Below, in pieces: positions 39,945 to 50,029 of a stretch of DNA of 64,000 nucleotides. The stretch is from Marinobacter sp. BW6 (GTDB lineage: Bacteria > Pseudomonadota > Gammaproteobacteria > Pseudomonadales > Oleiphilaceae). Position 1 is the stretch's first letter, and each line of letters begins with the position of its first letter. The DNA lies in assembly GCF_008107725.1 (NCBI RefSeq), contig NZ_VIRN01000064.1, forward strand, positions 806,001-870,000, given 5' to 3'. Below the pieces are notes generated by a model. That model saw nothing but the letters and a program-made list of their open reading frames with translations. It was not told the origin of the DNA and ran no database searches. The position numbers were made by a program, and so were the translations under genes.

Positions 39945-40029
39945 GCCCGGGTGGTGAAACTGGTAGACACGCTATCTTGAGGGGGTAGTAGCGAAAGCTG
40001 TGCCGGTTCGAGTCCGGCCCCGGGCACCA
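39945..40029 (+). tRNA. tRNA-Leu (anticodon GAG)
   Basis: 85-nt class II tRNA with acceptor arms GCCCGGG and CCCGGGC, a D loop with GGTAGAC, and an anticodon stem CTATC/GGTAG around TTGAGGG (anticodon GAG). A variable arm follows, then the T arm GCCGG-TTCGAGT-CCGGC and an encoded CCA. It lies directly after secG, as in E. coli leuU; the tRNA-fMet often found next in this neighbourhood is not seen. Confidence 0.97.
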
Positions 40030-40042
40030 TATAGAAGAAAAG

Positions 40043-40071
40043 CGGCTTGGAGTTTCCAGGCCGTTTTTTTT
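40043..40071 (+). terminator. Terminator after tRNA-Leu
   Basis: CGGCTTGGA pairs with TCCAGGCCG over a 3-base loop (one G-T pair), followed by eight T. First of three hairpins before rimP. Confidence 0.85.
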
Positions 40072-40080
40072 GGTCAGTCC

Positions 40081-40109
40081 TTGACCAGTCTGTCCGGCGT
40101 CTCTATACT
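40081..40109 (+). promoter_or_regulatory. Sigma70 promoter of a candidate small RNA
   Basis: TTGACC (40081-40086), 17-bp spacer, TATACT (40104-40109): a near-consensus pair placed immediately after one terminator and about 110 bp before another. Confidence 0.7.
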
Positions 40110-40115
40110 CCGGCG

Positions 40116-40243
40116 GATATTGGGACCTGCCGCGTGTTATTGGCGGGTTTCTGGCAGGCCAGGTGTCTGTCAGCAGGAAGCGGTACACCGGTTTGCTTCC
40201 TGCGAGTTCTTGCAACAAAAGGCCCCATTGTCAGGGGCTTTTT
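40116..40243 (+). ncRNA. Candidate structured small RNA between tRNA-Leu and rimP
   Basis: From the predicted start (~40116) to the terminator (~40243) runs a ~128-nt sequence with no plausible coding region. Two stems are visible: CCTGCC (40126-40131) with GGCAGG (40153-40158), and a perfect 9-bp pairing GCAGGAAGC (40173-40181) with GCTTCCTGC (40195-40203); the third is the terminator stem GCCCC/GGGGC. I recognise no known RNA family. An alternative is that it is only the rimP-infB leader. Confidence 0.5.
40217..40243 (+). terminator. Terminator ending the candidate small RNA
   Basis: AAAAGGCCCC pairs with GGGGCTTTTT over a 7-base loop; T-run at 40239-40243. Second of three hairpins. Confidence 0.8.
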
Positions 40244-40282
40244 GATTAAGGGGCCTGGCGCAACGGGCCCTGGTGCATAAAA

Positions 40283-40308
40283 AGGGCTGATAAAACAGCC
40301 CTTTTTTT
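40283..40308 (+). terminator. Terminator-like hairpin 42 bp before rimP
   Basis: AGGGCT pairs with AGCCCT over a short loop and is followed by seven T. Third hairpin in 270 bp; depending on where rimP transcription begins it could act as a leader attenuator. Confidence 0.75.
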
Positions 40309-40349
40309 GTTTTTGGGGCCGGTAAATCTGATAACGGAGAAGGCGCAAC

Positions 40350-40811
40350 TTGTCAGCCAAGCTTAAGCAACTGGAAGACATTCTTCAGCCCGTAGTGGAA
40401 GGCTTGGGGTATGAGTTCTGGGGCATTGAATTCCGCTCGCAGGGACATCATTCCCTGTTAAGAGTGTTTATTGACGACGCCGAAAATGGCATCGGCATTG
40501 AGGACTGCGAAAAAGTCAGTCGTCAGATCAGCGGTGTGATGGATGTGGAAGACCCCATCCAGACCGAATACACACTGGAGGTCTCATCCCCGGGGATGGA
40601 TCGCCCGCTGTTTCGTCTTGAACAATACGAGGCCTTTGTTGGTCACCAGGTTCAGATTCGTCTCCGGATGGCGTTTGAGGGCCGCCGGAAGTTTCAGGGG
40701 CTGATCAAAGGCGTGGAAGGTGATGATGTGGTTGTGGTCGTTGATGATCACGAATATCTGCTGCCATTCGACAGCATTGAAAAAGCCCACATCGTTCCGG
40801 TATTTGAATGA
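40350..40811 (+). CDS. rimP: Ribosome maturation factor RimP
   Basis: Assists 30S subunit assembly; 153 aa. The TTG start ([12 protein letters not shown]) follows GGAGAAGG by 6 nt. Characteristic segments are [23 protein letters not shown] (abbreviated: [18 protein letters not shown], residues ~23-40), [22 protein letters not shown] with the conserved SSPG, and the C-terminal beta-barrel. First gene of the rimP-nusA-infB-rbfA-truB operon. Confidence 0.95.
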   Translation: MSAKLKQLEDILQPVVEGLGYEFWGIEFRSQGHHSLLRVFIDDAENGIGIEDCEKVSRQISGVMDVEDPIQTEYTLEVSSPGMDRPLFRLEQYEAFVGHQVQIRLRMAFEGRRKFQGLIKGVEGDDVVVVVDDHEYLLPFDSIEKAHIVPVFE

Positions 40812-40866
40812 ACGAATTGAATAAAGTCCGTGGACGCACAGTTGATTTTAAGGGCAGGGCAATCCA

Positions 40867-42360
40867 ATGAGTAAAGAGATCTTGCTGGTGGTTGAATCCG
40901 TCTCGAACGAGAAAGGTGTCGAGAAGGATGTGATTTTTGAAGCGATCGAGCTGGCACTGGCCACCGCTGCCAAAAAGCGCTTTGAAGACGAAGAGGCGGA
41001 TATCCGCGTATCAATCGACCGGAAAACCGGCGAATACGAAACTTTCCGCCGTTGGTTGGTTATGGATAACGATGCCGTTCCTGCGCTGGGCACCGAGCTC
41101 ACCCTGCAGGAAGCCGAGGAAATCGACCCGGCCCTGAAGCCCGGCGATATCCACGAAGAGAAAATCGAATCCGAAGCCTTTGGCCGTATCGGTGCTCAGG
41201 CAGCGAAGCAGATTATCTTCCAGAAGGTTCGTGAGGCAGAGCGTACCAAGATCGTGGACAGCTACCGCGACCGCGTTGGTGAGCTGGTTTCGGGCACCGT
41301 CAAGAAAGTGACTCGGGATAATGTCATTGTAGATCTGGGTGCCAATGCCGAGGCGCTGTTGCCCCGGGAATTTCTGATCCCGCGCGAGACGTTCCGCATG
41401 GGTGACCGGGTACGTTCCCTGCTGCTGGAGATTCGCACAGATCATCGTGGCCCCCAGCTGATTCTCAGTCGCACCTCACCGCAGATGCTGATTGAGCTGT
41501 TCCGCATCGAAGTGCCGGAGATTGCTGAAGATCTGATCGAGATCCGTGGTGCTGCCCGTGACCCGGGTTCCCGTGCCAAAATTGCGGTGAAGACGAATGA
41601 TCGCCGTATCGATCCCGTTGGTGCCTGTGTCGGCATGCGTGGCTCACGGGTTCAGGCCGTGTCCAATGAATTGGGCGGTGAGCGTGTTGATATCGTGCTC
41701 TGGGATGATAACCCGGCCCAGTTGGTGATCAACGCCATGGCGCCCGCAGAAGTGGCTTCTATCGTAATGGACGAAGACCGGCACACCATGGAAGTGGCTG
41801 TGGCGGAGGATAACCTGGCACAGGCAATCGGTCGTAATGGCCAGAATGTCCGCCTGGCGACGGACCTGACCGGCTGGACCCTGAACGTGATGACCGAGGA
41901 AGAGGCCGGTGAGCGTCAGGAGCAGGAATACGGTCGTCTTGTCGAGCATTTCACTGGCAATCTGGACGTTGATGAAGAATTCGCCGGTGTGCTGATCGAG
42001 GAAGGGTTTACCTCCATTGAAGAGGTGGCCTATGTGCCAATGGAAGAAATGCTGGCGATCGAAGGCTTTGACGAAGAAACCGTCACCGAGTTGCGCCGCC
42101 GTGCCAAGGACGTCCTGCTGAACCAGGCTCTGGCAAGCGAGGAAGCGCTCGAGGGTGCTGAGCCGGCAGATGATCTACTTGGAATGGACGGCATGGACCG
42201 TAGTCTGGCCTTCAAGCTGGCCGGCATGGGTGTGCGCACCATGGAAGATCTGGCAGAGCAGTCGGTAGGCGACCTGCTTGAGATTGAAGGTATGGATGAA
42301 GAGCGTGCTGGTCAGCTTATCATGACTGCACGTGCCCCCTGGTTTGAAGACCAGGCTTAA
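40867..42360 (+). CDS. nusA: Transcription termination/antitermination factor NusA
   Basis: RNA polymerase-binding elongation factor, 497 aa, with roles in pausing, Rho termination and antitermination. The N-terminal domain (residues 1-~125) is followed by an S1 domain ([19 protein letters not shown]) and two KH domains ([30 protein letters not shown]). Two C-terminal acidic repeats then follow, each with a helix-hairpin-helix ([33 protein letters not shown]). Normal gammaproteobacterial length. infB begins 18 bp later. Confidence 0.97.
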   Translation: MSKEILLVVESVSNEKGVEKDVIFEAIELALATAAKKRFEDEEADIRVSIDRKTGEYETFRRWLVMDNDAVPALGTELTLQEAEEIDPALKPGDIHEEKIESEAFGRIGAQAAKQIIFQKVREAERTKIVDSYRDRVGELVSGTVKKVTRDNVIVDLGANAEALLPREFLIPRETFRMGDRVRSLLLEIRTDHRGPQLILSRTSPQMLIELFRIEVPEIAEDLIEIRGAARDPGSRAKIAVKTNDRRIDPVGACVGMRGSRVQAVSNELGGERVDIVLWDDNPAQLVINAMAPAEVASIVMDEDRHTMEVAVAEDNLAQAIGRNGQNVRLATDLTGWTLNVMTEEEAGERQEQEYGRLVEHFTGNLDVDEEFAGVLIEEGFTSIEEVAYVPMEEMLAIEGFDEETVTELRRRAKDVLLNQALASEEALEGAEPADDLLGMDGMDRSLAFKLAGMGVRTMEDLAEQSVGDLLEIEGMDEERAGQLIMTARAPWFEDQA

Positions 42361-42378
42361 TTCGGGAGGAGGACCAGT

Positions 42379-44925
42379 ATGGCTGAAGTAACGGTAAAAC
42401 AACTGGCCGAAGATGTAGGCGCTCCCGTGGATCGTTTGCTGAAGCAGATTGTGGAGGCTGGCCTGAAAGCCCGCTCCGAGAATGATTCTGTCTCCAGCGA
42501 TGAGAAGCAGCAGTTGCTGGCCTATTTGAGAAAGACTCACGGTGAGGCTGACGCCGAACCGCGCAAGATTACTCTGAAGCGTAAGACCACCACCACGCTC
42601 AAAGCCGGCAAGGCAAAGACCGTCAATGTTGAGGTTCGCAAGCGCCGTACCTATATCAAACGGGCTGAATTGGAGCCTGAGGCTGAAGCTCCGAAGCCGG
42701 AAGAGCCGGTAGCAGAGCAGCAGCCGGAGCAAGCGCCGGTGGAAGAGGCGCCAAAGGTAGCGGCGGCCGATCAGGCGCCGCAGCCAGAGGCGGAAAAGCC
42801 GGCGGAGGCAGCGACGTCAGAGCAGCCGGAACAAACAGAGTCGGCTGAGGCTAAGAAAGAGCCTGAGCCCGAGCCCGTTCCCGCTCCGGAAGATATGCCG
42901 ATGCCGCCGCCTGAGGGTGATGGCAAGGATCGGAAGCCGAAGAAAAAGAAAGAAAAAGTTCGCGAGCGTGGCGACGAGGTCGAAGAAGGCAAGCCGAAGA
43001 AGAAACAGGCTGGTCATCGTGGTCCTCGCAGTCGTCCGGTGGAAGAGCCGCTGGTTATCTCCGAGGATGAGGAAGAGACCACGCTGCGTAAGCCGCTGCG
43101 TGCGAAAAAGAAACCCAAAGAGAAGCGTCATGGCTTCGAGAGGCCGACCAAACCAATGGTCAGAGAAGTAGAGATTCCGGAAACGATTTCAGTCGGGGAC
43201 CTTGCCCAGCGTATGGCGGTCAAGTCGGCTGATGTTATCAAGACCCTGATGGGCATGGGCGTGATGGCCACCATCAACCAGGCACTGGACCAGGAAACTG
43301 CGGTTCTGGTGACTGAGGAGCTGGGTCATAAAGCCAAGACTGTCAGTGAAGATGCGTTCGAGGAAGAGGTTCTGAGTGAATTCTCCTTCGAAGGCAGCGA
43401 GAAAACCAAGCGTGCTCCGGTTGTGAGTGTGATGGGTCATGTTGACCATGGTAAGACCTCCCTCCTGGACTACATCCGCCGTACCAAGGTGGCTTCCGGT
43501 GAATCCGGTGGTATTACCCAGCATATTGGTGCGTACCACGTAGAGACCGATCACGGCATGGTGTCCTTCCTGGATACCCCGGGTCACGCGGCCTTTACCG
43601 CCATGCGTGCCCGTGGTGCACAGTGTACCGATATCGTTATCCTGGTTGTTGCCGCCGATGATGGCGTAATGCCGCAGACCAAGGAAGCGGTGCAGCACGC
43701 CCGTTCGGCCGGTGTGCCGATCGTTGTTGCCATCAACAAGATGGACAAGGAAGGGGCGGACCCGGATCGAATCAAGAGTGAGCTGGCTGCCCTGGAAGTT
43801 GTCCCGGAAGACTGGGGTGGGGACGTTCAGTTCGTGCCCGTTTCCGCTCACACCGGTGACGGCATCGAAGCGCTGCTTGAGGCCGTCTTGCTGCAGTCCG
43901 AAATCCTCGAACTTGAGGCCTCAACGGATGCGCCGGCCAAGGGTGTGGTCGTGGAATCCAGCCTTGAGCGTGGTCGTGGTTCCGTGGCGACCGTTCTGGT
44001 GCAAAACGGTACCTTGCGCCAAGGTGATATGGTTGTTGCCGGTGCCTATTTCGGCAAGGTCCGGGCGATGACCGATGAAGCTGGTAAGCAGACGAAAGAA
44101 GCTGGCCCGTCGATTCCGGTTGAGATTCTTGGTCTTAACGGTACACCGGATGCCGGTGACGAATTCTTCGCCGTGGCCGACGAGAAGAAGGCCAAAGAGC
44201 TGGCCGAGTTCCGTCAGAGCCGTGAGCGGGAACAGCGTCTCCAGCGCCAGCAGGCGGCCAAACTCGAGAACCTGTTCGAGAACATGGGCAAGGACGAGGT
44301 CAAAACCCTCAATGTCGTGCTCAAGACCGACGTTCGTGGGTCTCTGGAAGCCATCACCAAGGCCTTGCAGGACCTCGGTAATGATGAAGTCCAGGTCAAG
44401 ATCGTGTCTTCCGGTGTCGGTGGTATTGCCGAGACCGACGTCAGCCTGGCCATGGCAACCAATGCGGTTATCTTCGGCTTCAACGTGCGTGCAGACAGTG
44501 CGTCCAAGCGTCTGGTTGAGCAGGAAGGCCTGGATCTTCGCTACTACAGCATCATCTACAACCTGATTGATGATGTGAAAGCGGCGCTGACCGGGATGCT
44601 GGCACCGGAATTCCGCGAAGACATCGTTGGTATTGCCGATGTTCGCGACGTGTTCCGTTCGCCGAAGTTCGGCCAGGTGGCCGGTTGTATGGTCACCGAA
44701 GGCACCGTGTACCGCAACAAGCCGATCCGGGTTCTGCGGGACAACGTGGTTATCTTTGAAGGCGAGCTGGAATCCCTGCGTCGCTTCAAGGACGACGTGC
44801 CTGAAGTCCGAAACGGCATGGAATGCGGTATTGGTGTTAAGGGTTACGACGTGAAAGTCGGCGACCAGATCGAGGTCTTCGATCGCGTCCGGGTCGAGCG
44901 CAAGCTTGAGTCCACGGGGGCCTGA
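42379..44925 (+). CDS. infB: Translation initiation factor IF-2
   Basis: GTPase delivering initiator tRNA to the ribosome; 848 aa. An N-terminal IF2 domain ([20 protein letters not shown]) is followed by a long, low-complexity linker rich in Glu/Pro/Lys (residues ~95-250). The G domain has G1 [12 protein letters not shown] (about 353-364), G3 DTPGH and G4 NKMD; then domains II-IV. Internal starts giving IF2-beta forms, known in E. coli, cannot be judged here. The stop overlaps the rbfA ATG by one base. Confidence 0.97.
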   Translation: MAEVTVKQLAEDVGAPVDRLLKQIVEAGLKARSENDSVSSDEKQQLLAYLRKTHGEADAEPRKITLKRKTTTTLKAGKAKTVNVEVRKRRTYIKRAELEPEAEAPKPEEPVAEQQPEQAPVEEAPKVAAADQAPQPEAEKPAEAATSEQPEQTESAEAKKEPEPEPVPAPEDMPMPPPEGDGKDRKPKKKKEKVRERGDEVEEGKPKKKQAGHRGPRSRPVEEPLVISEDEEETTLRKPLRAKKKPKEKRHGFERPTKPMVREVEIPETISVGDLAQRMAVKSADVIKTLMGMGVMATINQALDQETAVLVTEELGHKAKTVSEDAFEEEVLSEFSFEGSEKTKRAPVVSVMGHVDHGKTSLLDYIRRTKVASGESGGITQHIGAYHVETDHGMVSFLDTPGHAAFTAMRARGAQCTDIVILVVAADDGVMPQTKEAVQHARSAGVPIVVAINKMDKEGADPDRIKSELAALEVVPEDWGGDVQFVPVSAHTGDGIEALLEAVLLQSEILELEASTDAPAKGVVVESSLERGRGSVATVLVQNGTLRQGDMVVAGAYFGKVRAMTDEAGKQTKEAGPSIPVEILGLNGTPDAGDEFFAVADEKKAKELAEFRQSREREQRLQRQQAAKLENLFENMGKDEVKTLNVVLKTDVRGSLEAITKALQDLGNDEVQVKIVSSGVGGIAETDVSLAMATNAVIFGFNVRADSASKRLVEQEGLDLRYYSIIYNLIDDVKAALTGMLAPEFREDIVGIADVRDVFRSPKFGQVAGCMVTEGTVYRNKPIRVLRDNVVIFEGELESLRRFKDDVPEVRNGMECGIGVKGYDVKVGDQIEVFDRVRVERKLESTGA

Positions 44926-45347
44926 TGCCAAGAGAGTTCAGCCGTATTGATCGCATTGGCGATCAGATGCAACGGGAACTGGCCCAGCTCATCCAGCGGG
45001 AAGTCAAAGACCCGCGGGTGGGCATGGTCACCGTCAACGCGGTCAAGGTCAGTCGCGACCTTGGCTACGCCGATATCTATGTATCCCTGCTTTCCACCGA
45101 AGAACTGACGGAGGAGTCTCCGGAGGTCAAGGAATCGATTTCGGTGCTCAACAAGGCTTCGGGCTTTCTGCGCGGTCAGGTAGGTCGTGCGATGAAGCTC
45201 AGGGTTGTGCCCCAGCTGCGGTTCCACTTCGATACGCTGCAGGGATACAGCCGTAAGATGGATAGCCTCATTCGGGAAGCGGTCGGCGACAAGCCGGCCG
45301 TGGACCGGACCGAAGACGATCAGGACGATCCGGAGCGTAACGCTTGA
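44925..45347 (+). CDS. rbfA: Ribosome-binding factor A
   Basis: KH-fold factor for 16S rRNA 5'-end maturation and cold adaptation; 140 aa. The core contains [29 protein letters not shown] (in short: [18 protein letters not shown], ~residues 18-35), DIYVSLL, and the conserved [20 protein letters not shown] region. It shares one base with infB and its stop overlaps the truB TTG, so all three are translationally coupled. Confidence 0.96.
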   Translation: MPREFSRIDRIGDQMQRELAQLIQREVKDPRVGMVTVNAVKVSRDLGYADIYVSLLSTEELTEESPEVKESISVLNKASGFLRGQVGRAMKLRVVPQLRFHFDTLQGYSRKMDSLIREAVGDKPAVDRTEDDQDDPERNA

Positions 45348-46285
45348 GCCGCAGACGCAAAGGCCGTGACGTTAACGGTATTCTGGTTATCGACAAGCCC
45401 ATCGGTGTCACCTCCAACGGTATCCTGCAGCAGGTCAAACGCCTGTTCGGGGCCGCCAAGGCGGGCCATACCGGCGCTCTTGATCCCCTGGCCACAGGCG
45501 TGCTGCCATTGTGTTTTGGTGAGGCCACCAAGTTCTCCCAGATGATGCTCGACAGCGACAAAGCCTATATTGCTACCGCCCGGCTCGGAATTCAGACCGA
45601 AACCGGCGACAGCGAAGGCGCAGTCGTTGCCGAGAAACCGGTGCCCACGGGTTTGACTGCGGGTGTACTGGAGCCGGTTCTGGACGGTTTCCGGGGTGAT
45701 ATCCAACAGGTTCCCTCCATGTATTCGGCGCTCAAGCACAAGGGGCGTCCGCTCTACGAATATGCCCGTGAAGGTATCGAGGTGGAGCGCCCGGCGCGAC
45801 CGGTCACCATCTACGAGCTGACCCTCCTGGACATTCGTGAGAATGAGCTGGATATTGCGGTCAGCTGCACCAAGGGTACGTACATTCGCTCACTCGTTGA
45901 GGATATTGGTGAAGCCCTGGGTTGCGGTGCCCATGTGACGGCATTGCGCCGCACCATGGCCTCGGGGTTCACCCTGGCCAATGCCCACGCAGTGACTGAT
46001 CTCGAGGCGATGCGTGAACGGGGTGAAAGCCTTGATGGCCTGCTCGTGGCACCGGATGCCGCGCTGTCCATGTTCCCTGAGCACCGTCTGGCGGGGCAGG
46101 CGCTGGTATCGATCTTGAACGGACAACCGGTTAGAATACCGGGTCGGGCCTATGAAGGCTTCGTGCGTCTCTATGCAAGTGAGAGCGCTAACGAGAGCTT
46201 CGTGGGGCTGGCAGAAGCATTCCCGGAAGGCGAACAGACCAATCTGGTTCCACGCCGACTGGTGAAGAGCAGCGGAAAGCGTTAG
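45344..46285 (+). CDS. truB: tRNA pseudouridine(55) synthase TruB
   Basis: Isomerises U55 in the T loop of all elongator tRNAs; 313 aa. The catalytic Asp is in [20 protein letters not shown] (about residues 42-61), with the [18 protein letters not shown] and [15 protein letters not shown] motifs of the family. The start is a TTG overlapping the rbfA stop as TTGA. The C-terminal ~70 residues form the PUA-like part. Confidence 0.96.
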   Translation: MSRRRKGRDVNGILVIDKPIGVTSNGILQQVKRLFGAAKAGHTGALDPLATGVLPLCFGEATKFSQMMLDSDKAYIATARLGIQTETGDSEGAVVAEKPVPTGLTAGVLEPVLDGFRGDIQQVPSMYSALKHKGRPLYEYAREGIEVERPARPVTIYELTLLDIRENELDIAVSCTKGTYIRSLVEDIGEALGCGAHVTALRRTMASGFTLANAHAVTDLEAMRERGESLDGLLVAPDAALSMFPEHRLAGQALVSILNGQPVRIPGRAYEGFVRLYASESANESFVGLAEAFPEGEQTNLVPRRLVKSSGKR

Positions 46286-46363
46286 GCGCTCCGCTGTCTA
46301 GCCGGGCTGTAGAGATGCGCGGTTCGGCCGTATTCGAAAGCATCGCAAACAATGAGGTGAGTT

Positions 46364-46633
46364 ATGGCACTTTCTGCCAACGAGAAAGCACAGATCGTTC
46401 AGGATTTTCAGCAAGGTGATGGCGATACCGGTTCCCCTGAAGTTCAGGTGGCACTGCTGAGCGCTAACATCAACAAGCTGCAGGATCACTTCAAGGCCAA
46501 CAAGCAGGATCACCATTCCCGCCGCGGCCTGATCCGGATGGTTAACCAGCGTCGTAAGCTGCTGGACTACCTCAAGCGCAAAAACGCCGACCGTTACCTG
46601 GAGCTCATCCAGCGTCTGGGTCTGCGTCGCTGA
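46364..46633 (+). CDS. rpsO: 30S ribosomal protein S15
   Basis: 89-aa ribosomal protein binding 16S rRNA helices and bridging to the 50S subunit. [14 protein letters not shown] begins it; [17 protein letters not shown] and the [20 protein letters not shown] block are conserved. AATGAGGTGAG precedes the ATG. A terminator hairpin follows at 46686, and pnp starts 351 bp later, the usual rpsO-pnp arrangement. Confidence 0.98.
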   Translation: MALSANEKAQIVQDFQQGDGDTGSPEVQVALLSANINKLQDHFKANKQDHHSRRGLIRMVNQRRKLLDYLKRKNADRYLELIQRLGLRR

Positions 46634-46685
46634 TCCGGGTCTCTACGACCTGAGGGCTGTGCCGGTGTTCCCGGTGGCAGCCGTC

Positions 46686-46725
46686 AACCAGCAGGCCCTT
46701 CACCGGGTCTGCTGGTTGTGTTTTT
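46686..46725 (+). terminator. Terminator of rpsO
   Basis: AACCAGCAG pairs with CTGCTGGTT (9 bp, with further GCCC/GGGT pairing inside), then GTG and TTTTT. Confidence 0.85.
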
Positions 46726-46800
46726 CTCCCACTGCAGTTGGATTGTCTGTGTTTTCGAAGGATTCCCTGTCGTAATGGAAAGCCGAAATTGATAGCAGGT

Positions 46801-46863
46801 TGTTGAAAACCCGGGCCCGGCGGCTTCTGGAACTGCCGCCCTTCAGACCGGGGTTTTGCAACA
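46801..46863 (+). promoter_or_regulatory. Long leader hairpin upstream of pnp (RNase III-type)
   Basis: A nested stem: TGTTG (46801-46805) with CAACA (46859-46863), AAAACCC with GGGTTTT, and an inner perfect GGCGGC (46819-46824)/GCCGCC (46835-46840). No terminal T-run. In E. coli, RNase III cleaves such a leader stem and PNPase then represses its own mRNA; the same control is inferred here. The rest of 46634-46984 shows the rpsO terminator and no gene. Confidence 0.55.
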
Positions 46864-46984
46864 GCCTGTTAGCTTTCAGACGGGTTGCTCTTCAGACCAC
46901 AGTACATCATCTGCAGAACTATGGTCTCGTGCGCAGGGGCGTTCGGGACGAATCAATCTGGAACAGATAGACCAGGAGTTTTTT

Positions 46985-49105
46985 GTGGATCTGAAACCTT
47001 TCAAGAAATCGTTTGAGCTTGGCGGCAAGACCGTCACTCTGGAAACCGGCCGTATTGCCCGTCAGGCAACCGGTTCCGTACTGGTAACCGTGGATGATAT
47101 TTCCGTTCTCGGTACCGTTGTTGGCGCCAAGGAAGCCAAGCCCGGCCAGCCATTCTTCCCGCTGACCGTGAACTACTTCGAGAAGACCTACGCCGTGGGC
47201 AAAATCCCCGGTGGCTTCTTCAAGCGCGAAGGTCGTCCTTCCGAGAAGGAAACCCTGACCTCCCGTCTGATCGACCGTCCGATTCGTCCGCTGTTCCCGA
47301 ACGGCTTCATGAACGAAGTTCAGGTCATCACCACGGTTATGTCCTCCAGCAAGAATCAGGATCCTGATATTGCTGCGATGCTGGCCGCGTCTGCGGCGCT
47401 GTCCATCTCCGGTATCCCGTTCGATGGCCCCATCGGTGCGTCCCGTGTGGGTTACACCAACGAGCGCGGCTACTTCCTCAACCCGACCTTCGAAGAGCTG
47501 CAGACCTCCCTGCTGGACATGGTTGTTGCCGGCACCGAAGACGCGGTTCTGATGGTTGAATCCGAAGCCAAGGGCCTGACTGAAGACCAGATGCTGGGCG
47601 GCGTGCTTTACGGCCACCAGGAAATGCAGACTGCGGTTGCGGCGATCAAGGAATTTGCCGCTGAAATCGGCAAGCCCCGTTGGGACTGGCAACCGGCGGT
47701 CGAGAACACCGAGCTGCTCAATGCCATCAAGGCGGACTTTGCCGGTGCCATCGGGGAAGCCTATGGCATCCGCGACAAGATGGCCCGCTACGAGCGCCTT
47801 GGCGAAGTGAAAGCCGCTGCCGTTGAGAAACTGGCCGGTGAAGAGGAAGGCCAGCCTTCCGAAGACGAAGTCAAAAAGTACTTCGGCAAGATCGAGAAAA
47901 ACGTGGTTCGCCAGCAGGTTATTGATGGCAAGCCCCGGATCGATGGTCGTGACAACAAGACTGTCCGTCCGATCGAAATTGAAGTGGGTGTTCTGCCCAG
48001 CGTTCACGGTTCTGCCCTGTTTACCCGTGGCGAGACCCAGGCCATCGTGACCACCACTCTGGGTACGTCCCGTGATGTGCAGATCATTGATGCACTGGAA
48101 GGTGAGCGCAAGGATCCGTTCCTGTTCCACTACAACTTCCCTCCGTACTCCGTGGGCGAAGCTGGTCGTGTGGGCACACCGGGTCGCCGTGAGGTTGGCC
48201 ATGGTCGTCTGGCCAAGCGTGGTGTTCTGGCGGTTATGCCGACCCTCGAAGAATTCCCGTACGCCATCCGTGCGGTTTCCGAGATCACCGAGTCCAACGG
48301 TTCCAGCTCCATGGCTTCGGTCTGTGGTTCCAGCCTGGCGCTGATGGATGCGGGTGTGCCCATCAAGGCGCCGGTGGCCGGTATTGCCATGGGTCTGGTC
48401 AAGGAAGGCGACAAGTTCGCGGTTCTGACCGACATCCTGGGTGACGAGGATCACCTGGGCGACATGGACTTCAAGGTTGCCGGTACCCAGGAGGGCGTGA
48501 CCGCCCTGCAGATGGATATCAAGATCAACGGCATTACCGACGAGATTATGGAACTTGCGCTTGAGCAGGCCCACGCAGCGCGTCTGCACATTCTGGGCGA
48601 GATGAACAAGGTGATCTCTACCCCCCGTGCCGAGCTGTCTGCCCGTGCGCCGAGCATCACCACTATCAAGATCAATCCGGAAAAGATCCGCGACGTTATC
48701 GGTAAGGGCGGTTCTGTGATCCGTTCCATCTGTGACGAGACCGGCGCTTCCATCGATCTGGATGATGACGGCAATGTGAAGATCTACGCGGATAACCAGG
48801 AAGCTGCCCAGGCGGCGGTGAACCGGGTCAAGGAAATCACCGCTGAGATCGAAGTGGGTGCTATCTACAAGGGGCGCGTTGAGCGCATTGTGGACTTCGG
48901 TGCCTTCGTTAACATCCTGCCTGGCAAGGATGGTCTGGTGCACATTTCCCAGATCTCTGATCGCCGCATCGAGAACGTAACTGACGAGCTGAGCGAAGGT
49001 CAGGAAGTTCTGGTGAAAGTGCTGGATGTGGACAACCGTGGTCGGGTGAAGCTGTCCATGAAGGAAATCAAGGAAGGCGACCAGCCGACCGATTTCTCTG
49101 CCTGA
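46985..49105 (+). CDS. pnp: Polyribonucleotide nucleotidyltransferase (PNPase)
   Basis: Phosphorolytic 3'-5' exoribonuclease and degradosome member; 706 aa. Two RNase PH-like domains (first from ~residue 10; second around [18 protein letters not shown]), then KH ([18 protein letters not shown]) and S1 ([21 protein letters not shown]). The GTG at 46985 (protein [12 protein letters not shown]) has AGGAG 6 nt upstream; the frame is open to 46856, but that segment is the leader hairpin. Monocistronic with its own leader. Confidence 0.97.
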   Translation: MDLKPFKKSFELGGKTVTLETGRIARQATGSVLVTVDDISVLGTVVGAKEAKPGQPFFPLTVNYFEKTYAVGKIPGGFFKREGRPSEKETLTSRLIDRPIRPLFPNGFMNEVQVITTVMSSSKNQDPDIAAMLAASAALSISGIPFDGPIGASRVGYTNERGYFLNPTFEELQTSLLDMVVAGTEDAVLMVESEAKGLTEDQMLGGVLYGHQEMQTAVAAIKEFAAEIGKPRWDWQPAVENTELLNAIKADFAGAIGEAYGIRDKMARYERLGEVKAAAVEKLAGEEEGQPSEDEVKKYFGKIEKNVVRQQVIDGKPRIDGRDNKTVRPIEIEVGVLPSVHGSALFTRGETQAIVTTTLGTSRDVQIIDALEGERKDPFLFHYNFPPYSVGEAGRVGTPGRREVGHGRLAKRGVLAVMPTLEEFPYAIRAVSEITESNGSSSMASVCGSSLALMDAGVPIKAPVAGIAMGLVKEGDKFAVLTDILGDEDHLGDMDFKVAGTQEGVTALQMDIKINGITDEIMELALEQAHAARLHILGEMNKVISTPRAELSARAPSITTIKINPEKIRDVIGKGGSVIRSICDETGASIDLDDDGNVKIYADNQEAAQAAVNRVKEITAEIEVGAIYKGRVERIVDFGAFVNILPGKDGLVHISQISDRRIENVTDELSEGQEVLVKVLDVDNRGRVKLSMKEIKEGDQPTDFSA

Positions 49106-49122
49106 TCGTTTTCGGGCTTAAT

Positions 49123-49157
49123 AAAAGCCCGCCTTTCCTCTGGATCGGCGGGTTTTT
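49123..49157 (+). terminator. Terminator of pnp
   Basis: AAAGCCCGCC pairs with GGCGGGTTTTTT around a 13-base loop, with a bulged G. It ends inside the tail of the convergent hydrolase gene. Confidence 0.85.
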
Positions 49158-50029
49158 TATTGCGCCATAAACCGAATCATTTCCTTCCGGTACCCTGGAA
49201 TAACAAACGTCGCCCCATGTGGCGTATCCGTCTGCAAAAACTCCTTGGGCTCCTCTGCAGCTTCGTACAGGGCCTCCCCATGATGAAACGGAATAATCCC
49301 GTCCCGCACGCTGTGGATCACCATTACCGGCACCGGGCTGATTCTGGGGATATGATCCACGCCCTCGTAGTCCTCGGGAATGGTCCAGCTCAGCGGAATC
49401 TGAAATGGCCAGGTAAGCCAGAATTCGCCCAGTTTCTCCCGGGCGATTCCACGGAAGCCTGAGAATGTGCCATCCAGGATGACGCCATCCAGGCGGGGCT
49501 CCTCTTCCCTCTGGGTCCACTCACTGGCCAATGCGATTCCCAGCCCACCGCCAAGGCTCTGGCCGAGGATGAAAAGCGACCGTCCATTGACTTCCGGCTT
49601 TTCGGCCAGCCAGCGCAGACCGGTTTCGACATCATGCAGGGCGCCTTCGATGTCCGGGTCGCCGGTGGATTTGCCGTAGCCCCGGTAGTCGATGGTGAAT
49701 ACGTTGTAGCCTCTCTCAGGCAACCAGGCCACGTTCAAGATGTGGCTACTGATGTTCTGGGCGTTGCCGTGGAGGAAGTAGACAGTGCCCCTGGAGTCAC
49801 TCTCAGGCGCGTCTGCAGGCAGCCACCAGCCGTGGAGAGTTTCGCCGTCTGCGGTGTCGATGTAGATATCTTCGTATTCGAGATTAAGTCGGTCCGGGGT
49901 GATGTAAGTCACCCGGTCCGGGTAAAAGAACACACTGCTGCAACCGGATAGCAGAAGTAGGGCGATCAACAGCCCGGTTAACCGGGCTGTTGCGGCGGTC
50001 AAAAGTAGGCGTGGAGTCCGGCGTGCCAT
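49157..50029 (-). CDS. Lipoprotein alpha/beta hydrolase
   Basis: 290-aa serine hydrolase with an N-terminal lipoprotein signal (lipobox LLSGC, Cys about 30). The alpha/beta hydrolase core has VYFLHGNAQN as oxyanion strand, nucleophile Ser in LGQSLGGGLG (about residue 154), a candidate acidic residue in VHSVRDGIIP, and His in TPHGATF near the end. This is the YfhR/dienelactone-type esterase group; substrate unknown. Its first 31 bp overlap the end of the DUF4105 gene on the same strand, suggesting coupled expression and a shared envelope role. Confidence 0.85.
   Translation of the reverse strand: MARRTPRLLLTAATARLTGLLIALLLLSGCSSVFFYPDRVTYITPDRLNLEYEDIYIDTADGETLHGWWLPADAPESDSRGTVYFLHGNAQNISSHILNVAWLPERGYNVFTIDYRGYGKSTGDPDIEGALHDVETGLRWLAEKPEVNGRSLFILGQSLGGGLGIALASEWTQREEEPRLDGVILDGTFSGFRGIAREKLGEFWLTWPFQIPLSWTIPEDYEGVDHIPRISPVPVMVIHSVRDGIIPFHHGEALYEAAEEPKEFLQTDTPHGATFVIPGYRKEMIRFMAQ

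Noticed and set aside
40116..40243. 4.5S/SRP RNA as the identity of the candidate sRNA
   Set aside because: AGCAGGAAGC superficially recalls the SRP loop, but the conserved GGUCAGG and GGAAGCAGCC arrangement is missing.
40030..40349. tRNA-fMet (metY) expected before rimP
   Set aside because: No cloverleaf or CAT anticodon arm could be found in this stretch.
46919..48943. A 674-codon open frame antisense to pnp
   Set aside because: Same mirror effect; composition is unlike a protein and no start signal exists.
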